17,344 nucleotides of DNA from JBBQER01 sp052148155 (GTDB taxonomy: Bacteria; Actinomycetota; Acidimicrobiia; IMCC26256; PALSA-610): positions 1 through 17,344 of the forward strand of contig JBKQIY010000221.1 in the NCBI GenBank assembly GCA_052148155.1. The letters are read 5' to 3'. Each line of letters begins with the position of its first letter. Position 1 is the stretch's first letter. A program made the position numbers and the translations under genes. The notes beneath the pieces were generated by a model that saw only the letters and a program-made list of their open reading frames with translations, made no database searches and had not been told where the DNA came from. This document shows, in pieces, positions 6,992 through 14,193 of this stretch.

Positions 6992-8593
6992 TCAGTTTGC
7001 GACGACGCGGAACGCACCCCGCATGAACGGGTGGATCCGACAGAAGTACGTATAGGTTCCGGGAGGCAGGTTCGTCGGTGTCGACCAGGTCACGCTCCCC
7101 GACGATGGCGGGCCCGCAGTCCCCAACTCTCCGGAGTCGAACTGGATCGGACCGTTCGCCAACGGATAGGCGATGCCGGTATAGCCGTCGCAGGGCGCCG
7201 CACAGGAGGTGATGGTGTGCCAGATGCCGTTGCCGAGGGGAGCGTCGAGATTGTCGAAGGTGATCGACTGGCCGACCTTGATGGTCGGGACCGACGTCGC
7301 GATGCTCATGTCGCCGGCGGAGTACGTGAAGTTGCTGATGTCGATCACGTAGCCGTTGGGCACCATGTGCGACGGCAGTTTCGTCTCGTCGACGTAGTGC
7401 TTGAGGTCCGGTGTCGGGCTGCCGTGGTTGTCGTCTTCGGTGAGATGGCCGTGGGTGAGGATGCCCGGCGCGTTGACGTTCGTGGTGAACGGGTCCGTTC
7501 CACCGTTGCCGTACGCCATCCAGACGACCATGATGCCCATCGCCTCGTACCACGACTCGTTCTTCGAGCCGTAGGTGGCGGTGATCTCGAGTTTGTCGCC
7601 CTTATGGACCTGCACGTGCCAGTTTTCGGGGGTAGCCGACATCGACATGTCCCACGAGACCGGACCGGCCGGCTCGTAGTAGTGCGCGACTGACGTGAAG
7701 AGATGCACCGTGTCGGTCGTGCCAGGCTTTGCCAAGTTGGCGGGCACGACTGCGCCGTCGCGTTGCAACCACAGGTCGGTGTGAAGTCCGCCCGGGTGTA
7801 CGTGGCCCGCGGTCGAGATCAGGACCCCGTTCTGGTCGACAGTCCAGACGTTCTTGGCGGGGCCGCCCAAGTACGGGTTGGTCGCGTCGTCGGGATAGGT
7901 GTAGTTGCCGTTCTGTCCGCCGCCTTTCGGGACGTTGAACACCGGGTATCCCTCACCGTTTTGGACGTCCATCCAGATTGGCCGCACCGCCACGATGCCC
8001 TTGGCCGCCGGCGACGTCGCCGGGATGAAATCGATGTCGTACGTGATCCACACCTGCGCACGGTTCGGGGTGAGGTTGTGGAGCATGTAATCGAGAAGCC
8101 AGCGGTCGGATGTCTTATACGGATAGCCGTAGCCGGGCGGGAACTTCAGGTTCGTCTTCTCTTCCCCGACCGCGAAGAACCGTTGCGGAAGACCGGGCGC
8201 CGTCGCGTCCGGGGCAGACATATTGAGCCATACCGCGTGGTGGAGGTGAATCACGTCGACGGGGGGTGTCTTGCCGTTCGCGTACACGAGGTTGGGGCGA
8301 ATACCGACGATCCAGCCGTCGACGGGCGGCTGTTGCGCTGCCGCACCGCGGTTCTCGATGTTGTTCTGGCCCGGTTGGACCGTGAACGGACCGACCTTGA
8401 AGTGCAGCCGTTCCGCGCCGTTATCAGGCGCCGGGCTCATCGGTGTCAACGACGAGATGTCTTGCGTGTCGGGCGAAACGGCCGGAGTCTTGGCCGAAGG
8501 AGCGCTCGACGGTGAGCTCGACGAACTGCCGCAGGCGCCGGCGACGAGCACCAACGCGAGCGCGAGACCGACGGGGCGAAGCCGTGTATGCAT
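6992..8593 (-). CDS. Lipoprotein: PHM/DBH-like dicopper monooxygenase region fused to a C-terminal cupredoxin
   Basis: The 533-residue protein starts with a lipoprotein signal (LVLVAGAC, Cys21 as lipidated residue) and a Ser/Pro-rich tether. Residues 60-370 contain, in order, motifs matching the copper ligands of peptidylglycine alpha-hydroxylating and dopamine beta-type monooxygenases: VIHLHHAVW (H116, H118, H119; compare the HH pair of CuH), DYMLHNLTPN (H172; third CuH ligand), GHVHPGG (H264, H266; the HxH of CuM) and WYEAMGIMVVWMAY (M352; the CuM Met). Residues 415-533 form a cupredoxin with type-1 copper ligands H459 (IWHTIT), C518, H521 and M524 in FCRIHPFM, plus a possible C464-C468 disulfide. 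Inference: an exported, membrane-tethered copper hydroxylase with its own electron-transfer domain. The cupredoxin and lipobox are strong; the monooxygenase assignment rests on motif order and spacing by eye. ATG 8593 is the only start that precedes the signal peptide. YceI follows directly. Confidence 0.8.
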   Translation of the reverse strand: MHTRLRPVGLALALVLVAGACGSSSSSPSSAPSAKTPAVSPDTQDISSLTPMSPAPDNGAERLHFKVGPFTVQPGQNNIENRGAAAQQPPVDGWIVGIRPNLVYANGKTPPVDVIHLHHAVWLNMSAPDATAPGLPQRFFAVGEEKTNLKFPPGYGYPYKTSDRWLLDYMLHNLTPNRAQVWITYDIDFIPATSPAAKGIVAVRPIWMDVQNGEGYPVFNVPKGGGQNGNYTYPDDATNPYLGGPAKNVWTVDQNGVLISTAGHVHPGGLHTDLWLQRDGAVVPANLAKPGTTDTVHLFTSVAHYYEPAGPVSWDMSMSATPENWHVQVHKGDKLEITATYGSKNESWYEAMGIMVVWMAYGNGGTDPFTTNVNAPGILTHGHLTEDDNHGSPTPDLKHYVDETKLPSHMVPNGYVIDISNFTYSAGDMSIATSVPTIKVGQSITFDNLDAPLGNGIWHTITSCAAPCDGYTGIAYPLANGPIQFDSGELGTAGPPSSGSVTWSTPTNLPPGTYTYFCRIHPFMRGAFRVVAN

Positions 8594-8802
8594 GGCCGCA
8601 GGCTAGCTGCGCTGGTCAGGATTTGCAGGCGCGGGCCGCGCCTGCACCGCGACCGGCTCCCGACTCGTCACGGCTCGGCACGACGGACCCGCCCGGGTGA
8701 TCTCGGGCCGAACGTGTGATGAACGAACGCCGTACGCGTGGACTCTCCAGGTCCTGGCTGGTAGACAAGCCTGATCTGATTCGACCAACCTGAGGGGGAT
8801 GT
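8594..8802. promoter_or_regulatory. Divergent intergenic region with a small inverted repeat
   Basis: This 209-bp gap separates the minus-strand copper lipoprotein from the plus-strand secreted protein. A short perfect inverted repeat, CCAGG-T-CCTGG, lies at 8747-8757. A weak plus-strand promoter candidate surrounds it: TGGACT at 8739-8744 and TAGACA at 8762-8767, 17 bp apart. The matches to consensus are poor, so this is only a pointer to where an operator could sit. I see no other gene in the gap. Confidence 0.25.
8792..8798 (+). promoter_or_regulatory. Strong ribosome binding site of the secreted protein
   Basis: GAGGGGG ends 4 nt before the ATG at 8803. It is the most purine-rich ribosome site in the window and fits an abundantly translated product. 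Confidence 0.6.
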
Positions 8803-9336
8803 ATGCGAAAGCTTGCTGGAGTGCTGCTCGCGGCGGCGATGATGCTGCCGGTGGGTGTGATGGTTTCGCCGGCGGGTGCTGCGACGGGAACGACGTGTAA
8901 AACCGCGAGCGGCACGGCAACGTTCACGCCTCCGCTGCCGAAGATCGGGTCCACGACCAAGGTGAAGCCGACCATCAAGGTCACGGGCACGCTGGGCGGC
9001 TGCACTGGCGGCGGCGTGACCGGCGGGACGATCTCCGCCACGCTCAAGCAGGCGGTCGCGGGGAACTGCTCGTCGCTCCTCGCCGGTGCCACGGCCAACA
9101 TCGCGGGCACTGAGACCATCACGTGGAACACCAAGGCGACCTCGACCGTCGCGCTCAAGCTGACGGGCGTGACGAAGAAGGCGACCGAGACGACCGCGAC
9201 CGGTCCGGTCAGCGCCGGCCTGTTCAAGGGAACCAAGCAGGCGGGAACCCTCAACTACACGCCATTGAGCCACGGTTGCACCACGGCAGCGCTGGTCAAG
9301 GTGTCGTTCAAGCAGATCACCGCGCTCACAATCTGA
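8803..9336 (+). CDS. Small secreted Thr-rich protein of unknown function
   Basis: The 177-residue protein has a clear Sec signal peptide (MRKLAGVLLAAAMMLPVGV, then an SPAGA-A cleavage-type site near 22-27). The mature part of about 150 residues is rich in Thr, Gly, Ala and Lys, with alternating polar and hydrophobic residues typical of a beta-sandwich. It has four cysteines (C32, C67, C89, C159), enough for two disulfides. There is no membrane anchor, sortase motif or catalytic motif, so it is probably released or loosely held at the surface. I do not recognise a named family. It has a strong GAGGGGG ribosome site and its own perfect terminator hairpin, so it looks like a monocistronic, well-expressed gene. 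It diverges from the copper lipoprotein, but a joint function is only a possibility. Confidence 0.75.
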   Translation: MRKLAGVLLAAAMMLPVGVMVSPAGAATGTTCKTASGTATFTPPLPKIGSTTKVKPTIKVTGTLGGCTGGGVTGGTISATLKQAVAGNCSSLLAGATANIAGTETITWNTKATSTVALKLTGVTKKATETTATGPVSAGLFKGTKQAGTLNYTPLSHGCTTAALVKVSFKQITALTI

Positions 9337-9376
9337 GAAGCCGCGCTTCGAGTCCGATTGTCGGACTCATCCCGAC

Positions 9377-9408
9377 GAAGGCCCCGCCGCACCGACGGCG
9401 GGGCCTTC
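9377..9408. terminator. Perfect 13-bp stem terminator, probably bidirectional
   Basis: GAAGGCCCCGCCG (9377-9389) pairs perfectly with CGGCGGGGCCTTC (9396-9408) around a 6-nt CACCGA loop. It lies 40 nt past the stop of the plus-strand secreted protein and 20 nt past the end of the minus-strand iolB. The arms begin GAA and end TTC, giving only a short U-run on either side, as is common in high-GC actinobacteria. Position between convergent genes suggests it stops transcripts from both directions. Confidence 0.85.
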
Positions 9409-9428
9409 TCGCGCCCCGTCCCGCAGGT

Positions 9429-10193
9429 TCAGGCGTCGCGGTCGTGGAGCCAGCGGTGCGCGGGGTCCTCGTGGAGGGCCAGCGCCCGGGCCGTGCCGGC
9501 CTTCGGGCCGAGCGCCCACAGGTAGTAGAGGCGGTAGCCGGGCGCCGCGCAGACCGGGTGGTAGCCGCGTGGGATGCCGACGACTGCGCCGTGTCGCAAG
9601 AACACTGCGCGTTCGGCGCCCCGATGTTCGTACAGACCCTGGAAACCGAAGCCGTCGGGCCGATCGAACCGGTAGTAGTAGACCTCTTCGAGCGCGGGTT
9701 CGCCGTCGCCGCCGTCGTGCTTGTGAGGCGGGAACGACGACCATTCCCCGGCCGCGTTGAACGTCTCGCCGACGAGGAGACGTTGTGCGGGAACGGTGTC
9801 GGCGATCACGTCGTGCACCTCGCGTTGCCAGCCGGGCCGGCCGCGCGCGCGGACCACGACATCGGCCGGGGTCACGATGACCGTCGCCGCGCCGGGCGGC
9901 GCGTGCAGCGCGCCGCCGACCGTCGCCGCGAGCGCGAGCTCGGCGCCAGTGTGGGCCGACACGTCGATCGAGCTCCCGGGCGGCAGGTACACGGCCGTCG
10001 CGGGCTGGTCGAAGACGTCGTCGCGGTGAGCCGGCCTTCCCTCGAACGAGACGTCGCCGGCGAGGAGCACGAGCGCGGCCTCGATGCCGTCGGGTACGGA
10101 AATCGTCGCGGTTTCGCCCGGCTCGAGGGCCGGGAGATCGAGCTGCACGGCCTCGCCCCGATACGCCGAGCCGACCGGTGTGATCGTCCTCAC
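9429..10193 (-). CDS. iolB: 5-deoxy-glucuronate isomerase (IolB)
   Basis: The 254-residue protein is a double-cupin isomerase of the KduI/IolB type, which converts 5-deoxy-D-glucuronate to 5-dehydro-2-deoxy-D-gluconate in cytoplasmic myo-inositol breakdown. The C-terminal cupin shows the expected metal site: PPHKHD (H157, H159), the EE of EPALEEVYYYRF (E169/E170) and the GYHPV His (H212). Other family-like stretches are VGETFNAAGEWSSFPP (141-156) and HGAVVGIPRG (201-210). At 254 residues it is slightly shorter than the usual 265-300. The frame stays open upstream to 10607, but I chose the GTG at 10193 because it forms a GTGA overlap with the P450 stop and begins directly with the cupin. No other inositol catabolic gene is in the window, so iolB stands alone beside a P450, which is unusual. 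Confidence 0.88.
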   Translation of the reverse strand: MRTITPVGSAYRGEAVQLDLPALEPGETATISVPDGIEAALVLLAGDVSFEGRPAHRDDVFDQPATAVYLPPGSSIDVSAHTGAELALAATVGGALHAPPGAATVIVTPADVVVRARGRPGWQREVHDVIADTVPAQRLLVGETFNAAGEWSSFPPHKHDGGDGEPALEEVYYYRFDRPDGFGFQGLYEHRGAERAVFLRHGAVVGIPRGYHPVCAAPGYRLYYLWALGPKAGTARALALHEDPAHRWLHDRDA

Positions 10194-11380
10194 CGGCAGA
10201 CGACCGGCGCCCGCGAGATGCCGGCGATCACGAACGACGCGGTACGTTCGACGTCGCCGGCGGGCTCGATCGACGTGAATCGATCGACGAGCGCGTCGAG
10301 CATCGCGGCGATCTCGATGCGCGCGAGCGCGGCACCGAGACAGAAATGTGGACCGAAGCCCAACGCGACGTCGTGGTTCGGGTCGCGACCGACGTCGAAC
10401 CGGTCGGCGTCCGCGCCGAACTCGTCTTCGTCGCGGTTGGCCGACGCGTAGAGCAGCAGGAGCGGATCGCCGGCCGCGACCTCGACGCCGCGCACCTGCG
10501 TCGCGTGAGTCGAAGTACGCATGAAGGAGATCACCGGAGTGGTCCACCGCAACACTTCCTCGGCCGCGGTGTCGAGAAGCGAACGATCGTCGGCGAGGCG
10601 CCGCCACTGGTCAGGTCGTTCGGCGAGAGCCGCGATGCCGCCCGAGATCGCGTGTCGCGTGGTCTCGTTGCCGGCCACCAACAACTGGTTGAGAAACATC
10701 ACCAGTTCGTCGTCTCGGAGTGACTCGCCGTCGACTTCAGCCGCGGCGAGCACCGAGATGATGTCGTCGCGGGGGTCGCCGCGCCGCGCCTTGGTGATCT
10801 CGAGCAGATATTCGTGCATCTCGGCTTGGAGGCGGGCACATTCTTCGGGCGGCCAGTCAGTCGCGCCCGGGATCGAGGCTTCTGACCACTGATAGAAGCG
10901 CAGCCAGTCCGACTCCGGAATGCCGAGGAGCTCGGCAATGATCCACAGCGGGAACGGGACCGCCAAGGTCTCGACCGCATCGAATGGAGTGCCTGGCTCG
11001 ACGCCCGCGACGAGTTCGTCGGCACGGGCGCGTACCTGCGGCGCGAGCGCCCGCATCCGTGACGGCGCGAAACCCGGCTGCACGAGCTTGCGGTACCGCG
11101 TGTGATCAGGAGGGTCGGTGTGCATCATCGTCGGCGGGGACGGATAGTCGACTCCGATCTCGAAGGTCAAGATCCCCTTGCCGGAACAGAATCTCTCAGG
11201 ATCGCGCGAGATCGCCACAACGTCGGCATGCTTCGACACCGCCCAATAGCCGAGTTGTGCGTTCCAGGCGAGCGGCGCCTCACGGCGAAGTCGGGCGTAG
11301 TGCGGGAACGGATCGCCGGCGTAGAAGCCCGGCTCTTCGAGCGTCGCGGCGAGCGCCTGACCGGGCCTCGATCTGTCCAT
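10190..11380 (-). CDS. Cytochrome P450
   Basis: The 396-residue soluble P450 would hydroxylate an unidentified substrate using electrons from a ferredoxin system, not encoded here. Diagnostic features: I-helix oxygen-activation motif AGNETT (236-241), K-helix ExxR as EEVLR (E275, R278), and the heme loop FGPHFCLGAALARIE with the thiolate Cys347. The segment MMHTDPPDHTRYRKLVQPGF (B/C-helix region, about 85-104) and AGNETTRHAI are reminiscent of actinobacterial P450s of the CYP125/124/142 sterol-and-fatty-chain group, but I cannot assign the family by eye. Upstream codons to 11527 are open but Arg-rich and lack P450 sequence. The ATG at 11380 begins a normal P450 N-terminus and sits 8 nt below a TAACGT -10, suggesting leaderless initiation. 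Its stop overlaps the iolB start by 4 nt. Confidence 0.92.
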   Translation of the reverse strand: MDRSRPGQALAATLEEPGFYAGDPFPHYARLRREAPLAWNAQLGYWAVSKHADVVAISRDPERFCSGKGILTFEIGVDYPSPPTMMHTDPPDHTRYRKLVQPGFAPSRMRALAPQVRARADELVAGVEPGTPFDAVETLAVPFPLWIIAELLGIPESDWLRFYQWSEASIPGATDWPPEECARLQAEMHEYLLEITKARRGDPRDDIISVLAAAEVDGESLRDDELVMFLNQLLVAGNETTRHAISGGIAALAERPDQWRRLADDRSLLDTAAEEVLRWTTPVISFMRTSTHATQVRGVEVAAGDPLLLLYASANRDEDEFGADADRFDVGRDPNHDVALGFGPHFCLGAALARIEIAAMLDALVDRFTSIEPAGDVERTASFVIAGISRAPVVCR

Positions 11381-11382
11381 GC

Positions 11383-11405
11383 GTCCGCACGTTATCGATG
11401 CGGAC
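11383..11405 (-). promoter_or_regulatory. Inverted repeat over a putative leaderless promoter of the P450-iolB operon
   Basis: GTCCGCA (11383-11389) and TGCGGAC (11399-11405) form a perfect 7-bp inverted repeat with a 9-nt spacer, ending 2 nt upstream of the P450 ATG. On the minus strand the spacer contributes TAACGT (complement of 11389-11394), a TANNNT-type -10 placed 8 nt before the ATG, which fits leaderless transcription as known in actinobacteria. No Shine-Dalgarno is seen and no good -35 was found. A repressor dimer bound here would cover the -10, so substrate-controlled repression is a reasonable inference. Confidence 0.4.
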
Positions 11406-11499
11406 ACTGCGATGCGGCTGCCAGCTGCGGTGCTCCGTACCCGAGCGGCGAGTCGCGTCGGGCCCCGGGGCGGCGGGCTTTCGCCCAGCCGCCACCGGT

Positions 11500-14193
11500 T
11501 CACACGCTCGGAATGTGGACCTGCCACGCGGTGAGGTCGTCGGCGGGGCTGTCGCCGATCATTTCAGCCGGGAGCGCACGGCCGAGGAGGTATCCCTGCG
11601 CGAAGTCGCAGCCGATGAGCCGCAACGCTTCGAGCTGGGTCGGTGTCTCCAGTCCTTCGGCCACCGCGGTGAGGCCGAGCGCATGCGCAAGTGTGACAAT
11701 TGCTTCGACGATGCTCGTGTCTTCGTGGTCGTGGCCGAGCCCGTCGATGAAACTCCGGTCGATCTTGAGTGCTTCCACCGGGAACCGTTTGAGGTAGCTG
11801 AGCGACGAATAGCCGGTCCCGAAGTCGTCGATGCTGAGGTGGATTCCCAGGCTGCGCAACGTGTGTAACGCTTCGGTCGCCGACACCGGGTTCTGCATGA
11901 GCGCGTTCTCCGTCAGTTCGAGACACACGGCGTTGGGATCGACTCCGGTCTCGGCCAGAATGCGTTTCACGGTCTTTGGGAGTGCCGGGTCGGCGAGCTG
12001 GCGGGGTGCGAGGTTGACGTTCATCGCGAGCATGCCGCCCACCGTCTCGCGGTCACGCACAGCCTGCCAGTGCACGACCTGACGACACGCGGTTTCGAGC
12101 ACCCATGCGCCGATCGGCACGATCAGGCCGGTCTGTTCGGCGAGCGGGATGAAGTCGGCGGGCGGGATGATGCCCCGCTCCGGATGGTTCCAGCGGACCA
12201 ATGCTTCGAAGCCGATCACCCGGCCGCTGCGGAGGGCGACGATCGGCTGGTAGTGGACTACGAGCTCGTTGCGTTCGAGCGCGCGGTGCAGGTCGGTCCC
12301 GGTTCTCAATGCCTCGACGGCTGCTCCGCGATGGTCGGACTCGAACACTTCTGCGTGCGCTCGCCCGCTGTTCTTGGCGCGGTACATCGCAGCGTCGGCA
12401 TGTCGCAGCAGCGTCTCTGACTTGTCACCGGCGGCCGCGATCGCGATGCCGATGCTCGCGGTGACGAAGACCTCTTCGGTCGTCAGCGTGATGGGCTCGG
12501 CGACCGCTTCCAGCAACCGGCGCGCGATCACGGTGGCCGCGTCGTCGTTGACGAGGTCCGCGCACAGCACGACGAACTCGTCGCCGCCGAAACGGGCGAT
12601 GACGTTGCCCGGCCGGAGCGTCGCGCGGAGCCGCTGCGCCACGGTGATGACGAGGTCGTCGCCGACGGCGTGACCGAGACTGTCGTTCACGACCTTGAAG
12701 TGATCGAGGTCGATGAACAGCACCGCGACCTTGCGATCGTCGCCCACCGCGAGGGCCGCCGAGACGTGCTCGGTGAAGCTCGAACGGTTGAGCAGTCCAG
12801 TCATCGAGTCGTGGGCGGCGTCATACGCGAGACGGTCCGCGAGAAGTTTGCGATCGGTGATGTCCTCCAGTTGGCCGATCTGATACATCGGCCGGCCCGC
12901 CATGTCGCGTACCAGTGAGACACTGAGAGACGCCCACACCGTCGTTCCATCAGGTCGGAGATAACGCTTCTCGATCCGGTAGAAGTCGATTTCGTTGCGG
13001 GTCAGGCGATTTCGGTGGTCGTCGCTGGCTTGGCGATCTTCGGGATGGGTGAGATCGAGGATCAGGGTTCCCGCCAGCTGTTGTTGGGTGCGGCCCAACA
13101 ACACCGCCATGGCACGATTTGCGCGCTGGATGCGGCCGTCGAGGTCGACGAGTCCAATGCCGATCGGCGCGTCGTCGAACGCGTGACGAAACGCTTCTTG
13201 AGCTTCGTTGAGCGCGGCTTCTTGCGCCTTGCGTTCGGTGATATCGCGGAGGTTGGCGACCCAACCACCGACGCTCGGATCGTGTGTGAGGTCGGTCACG
13301 ATCACGTCGAACCATCGCCAGGTGCCGTCGCGATGGCATAAGCGCACTTCGGCCCCGCCGACCGAGGAGTGTTGGGTCCCGTCGGTGATCGCGGCGCGGA
13401 GAATCTCGACGTCGTCCGGATGCGCAACGTCGACGCCGGCCATTCCGACCGCCTCGGCCGAGGAGTAGCCGAGGATCGCCTCGAAGGCCGGACTCACGTA
13501 ACTGATCGCGGCGTGCGGGCCGATCACCATGATGATGTCGGACGCGTGCTGCACCAGCGCCCGGAATCGCTGTTCACTCTGGCGGAGCTCGGCCTCGACC
13601 CGTTCAGTTTCGGTTGTCGCACGGTCGAAGAGTTTGATCGTGAAGGTCACGCCCAAAGCCGCGAGTACCGCGAGCCCGTGCACGAGCGGCGGGTCCACGA
13701 GCGTCGGCGCGATACCGGCCGCGATCGCGAGCTCGCCGAACGTCAACGCGGCCACGCTGCTCACCATTGCCGGAGCGACGGCCCGTGAGCCCGACAACCG
13801 GATGCCTTCCACCGCGCCGAAGATCAGTCCGATCGCCAGCATCGGTCCCCACCCGAGCGCGTACATCACGGCCGTGATCCCGAACGTCTGCTCGGCGATG
13901 CGTGCCCACAGCCGCCATCCCTGGTGGTACTGACCCCACAGCGCGGTGGTGACACACGACATCAAAAAAGCGAGGAGCAGCAGCCCGATCAGAAACCAAA
14001 TCGGTGTCGCCGCGATCAAATCGAGTCTGCGCGCGGCCCACAAGACCGGAGCGACGACCGGCAACGTGAGGACCGTCGGGTCGACGAGCTGGGTCCACAG
14101 TCGCGTACGAAAACTCGTTGTGATCGATCGCGACGACTCCACCTTCCGGCTATCGGCGGGCTCCGACGACGCCTTGACCCGCGGGCGCGCCAT
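11500..14193 (-). CDS. Membrane-bound cyclic-di-GMP enzyme: TM-PAS-PAS-GGDEF-EAL
   Basis: The 897-residue protein has about five hydrophobic segments between residues 40 and 190, a short helix, PAS 1 (about 203-320, ending NLRDITERK), PAS 2 (about 324-447, ending LEDITDRK), GGDEF (about 455-615) and EAL (about 630-885). The cyclase site RFGGDEF (534-540) is intact. The upstream product-inhibition site reads RPGN (527-530) instead of RxxD, so feedback inhibition may be lost. Phosphodiesterase residues look complete: FEALVRW (662-668), NVNLAPRQL, LELTEN (758-763), IDDFGTGYSSL (788-798), LKIDRSF, AEGLET and FAQG. Both making and breaking cyclic-di-GMP are therefore possible; which dominates is unknown. 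The ATG at 14193 overlaps the upstream paralogue by 44 nt; a GTG at 14142 is a shorter alternative. The membrane segments may sense a ligand or only anchor the protein. Confidence 0.92.
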   Translation of the reverse strand: MARPRVKASSEPADSRKVESSRSITTSFRTRLWTQLVDPTVLTLPVVAPVLWAARRLDLIAATPIWFLIGLLLLAFLMSCVTTALWGQYHQGWRLWARIAEQTFGITAVMYALGWGPMLAIGLIFGAVEGIRLSGSRAVAPAMVSSVAALTFGELAIAAGIAPTLVDPPLVHGLAVLAALGVTFTIKLFDRATTETERVEAELRQSEQRFRALVQHASDIIMVIGPHAAISYVSPAFEAILGYSSAEAVGMAGVDVAHPDDVEILRAAITDGTQHSSVGGAEVRLCHRDGTWRWFDVIVTDLTHDPSVGGWVANLRDITERKAQEAALNEAQEAFRHAFDDAPIGIGLVDLDGRIQRANRAMAVLLGRTQQQLAGTLILDLTHPEDRQASDDHRNRLTRNEIDFYRIEKRYLRPDGTTVWASLSVSLVRDMAGRPMYQIGQLEDITDRKLLADRLAYDAAHDSMTGLLNRSSFTEHVSAALAVGDDRKVAVLFIDLDHFKVVNDSLGHAVGDDLVITVAQRLRATLRPGNVIARFGGDEFVVLCADLVNDDAATVIARRLLEAVAEPITLTTEEVFVTASIGIAIAAAGDKSETLLRHADAAMYRAKNSGRAHAEVFESDHRGAAVEALRTGTDLHRALERNELVVHYQPIVALRSGRVIGFEALVRWNHPERGIIPPADFIPLAEQTGLIVPIGAWVLETACRQVVHWQAVRDRETVGGMLAMNVNLAPRQLADPALPKTVKRILAETGVDPNAVCLELTENALMQNPVSATEALHTLRSLGIHLSIDDFGTGYSSLSYLKRFPVEALKIDRSFIDGLGHDHEDTSIVEAIVTLAHALGLTAVAEGLETPTQLEALRLIGCDFAQGYLLGRALPAEMIGDSPADDLTAWQVHIPSV

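Noticed and set aside
9123..10451. Plus-strand open frame (442 codons) spanning the secreted protein, terminator, iolB and P450 end
   Set aside because: It runs through a perfect terminator hairpin and antisense to two recognised enzymes, with no motif of its own.
10194..10607. Upstream extension of the iolB frame
   Set aside because: It lies inside the P450 coding region, is Arg-rich, and adds no cupin sequence.
11381..11527. Upstream extension of the P450 frame, overlapping the end of the GGDEF-EAL gene
   Set aside because: The 49 extra residues do not resemble a P450 N-terminus or signal peptide, and the promoter-like palindrome lies within them.
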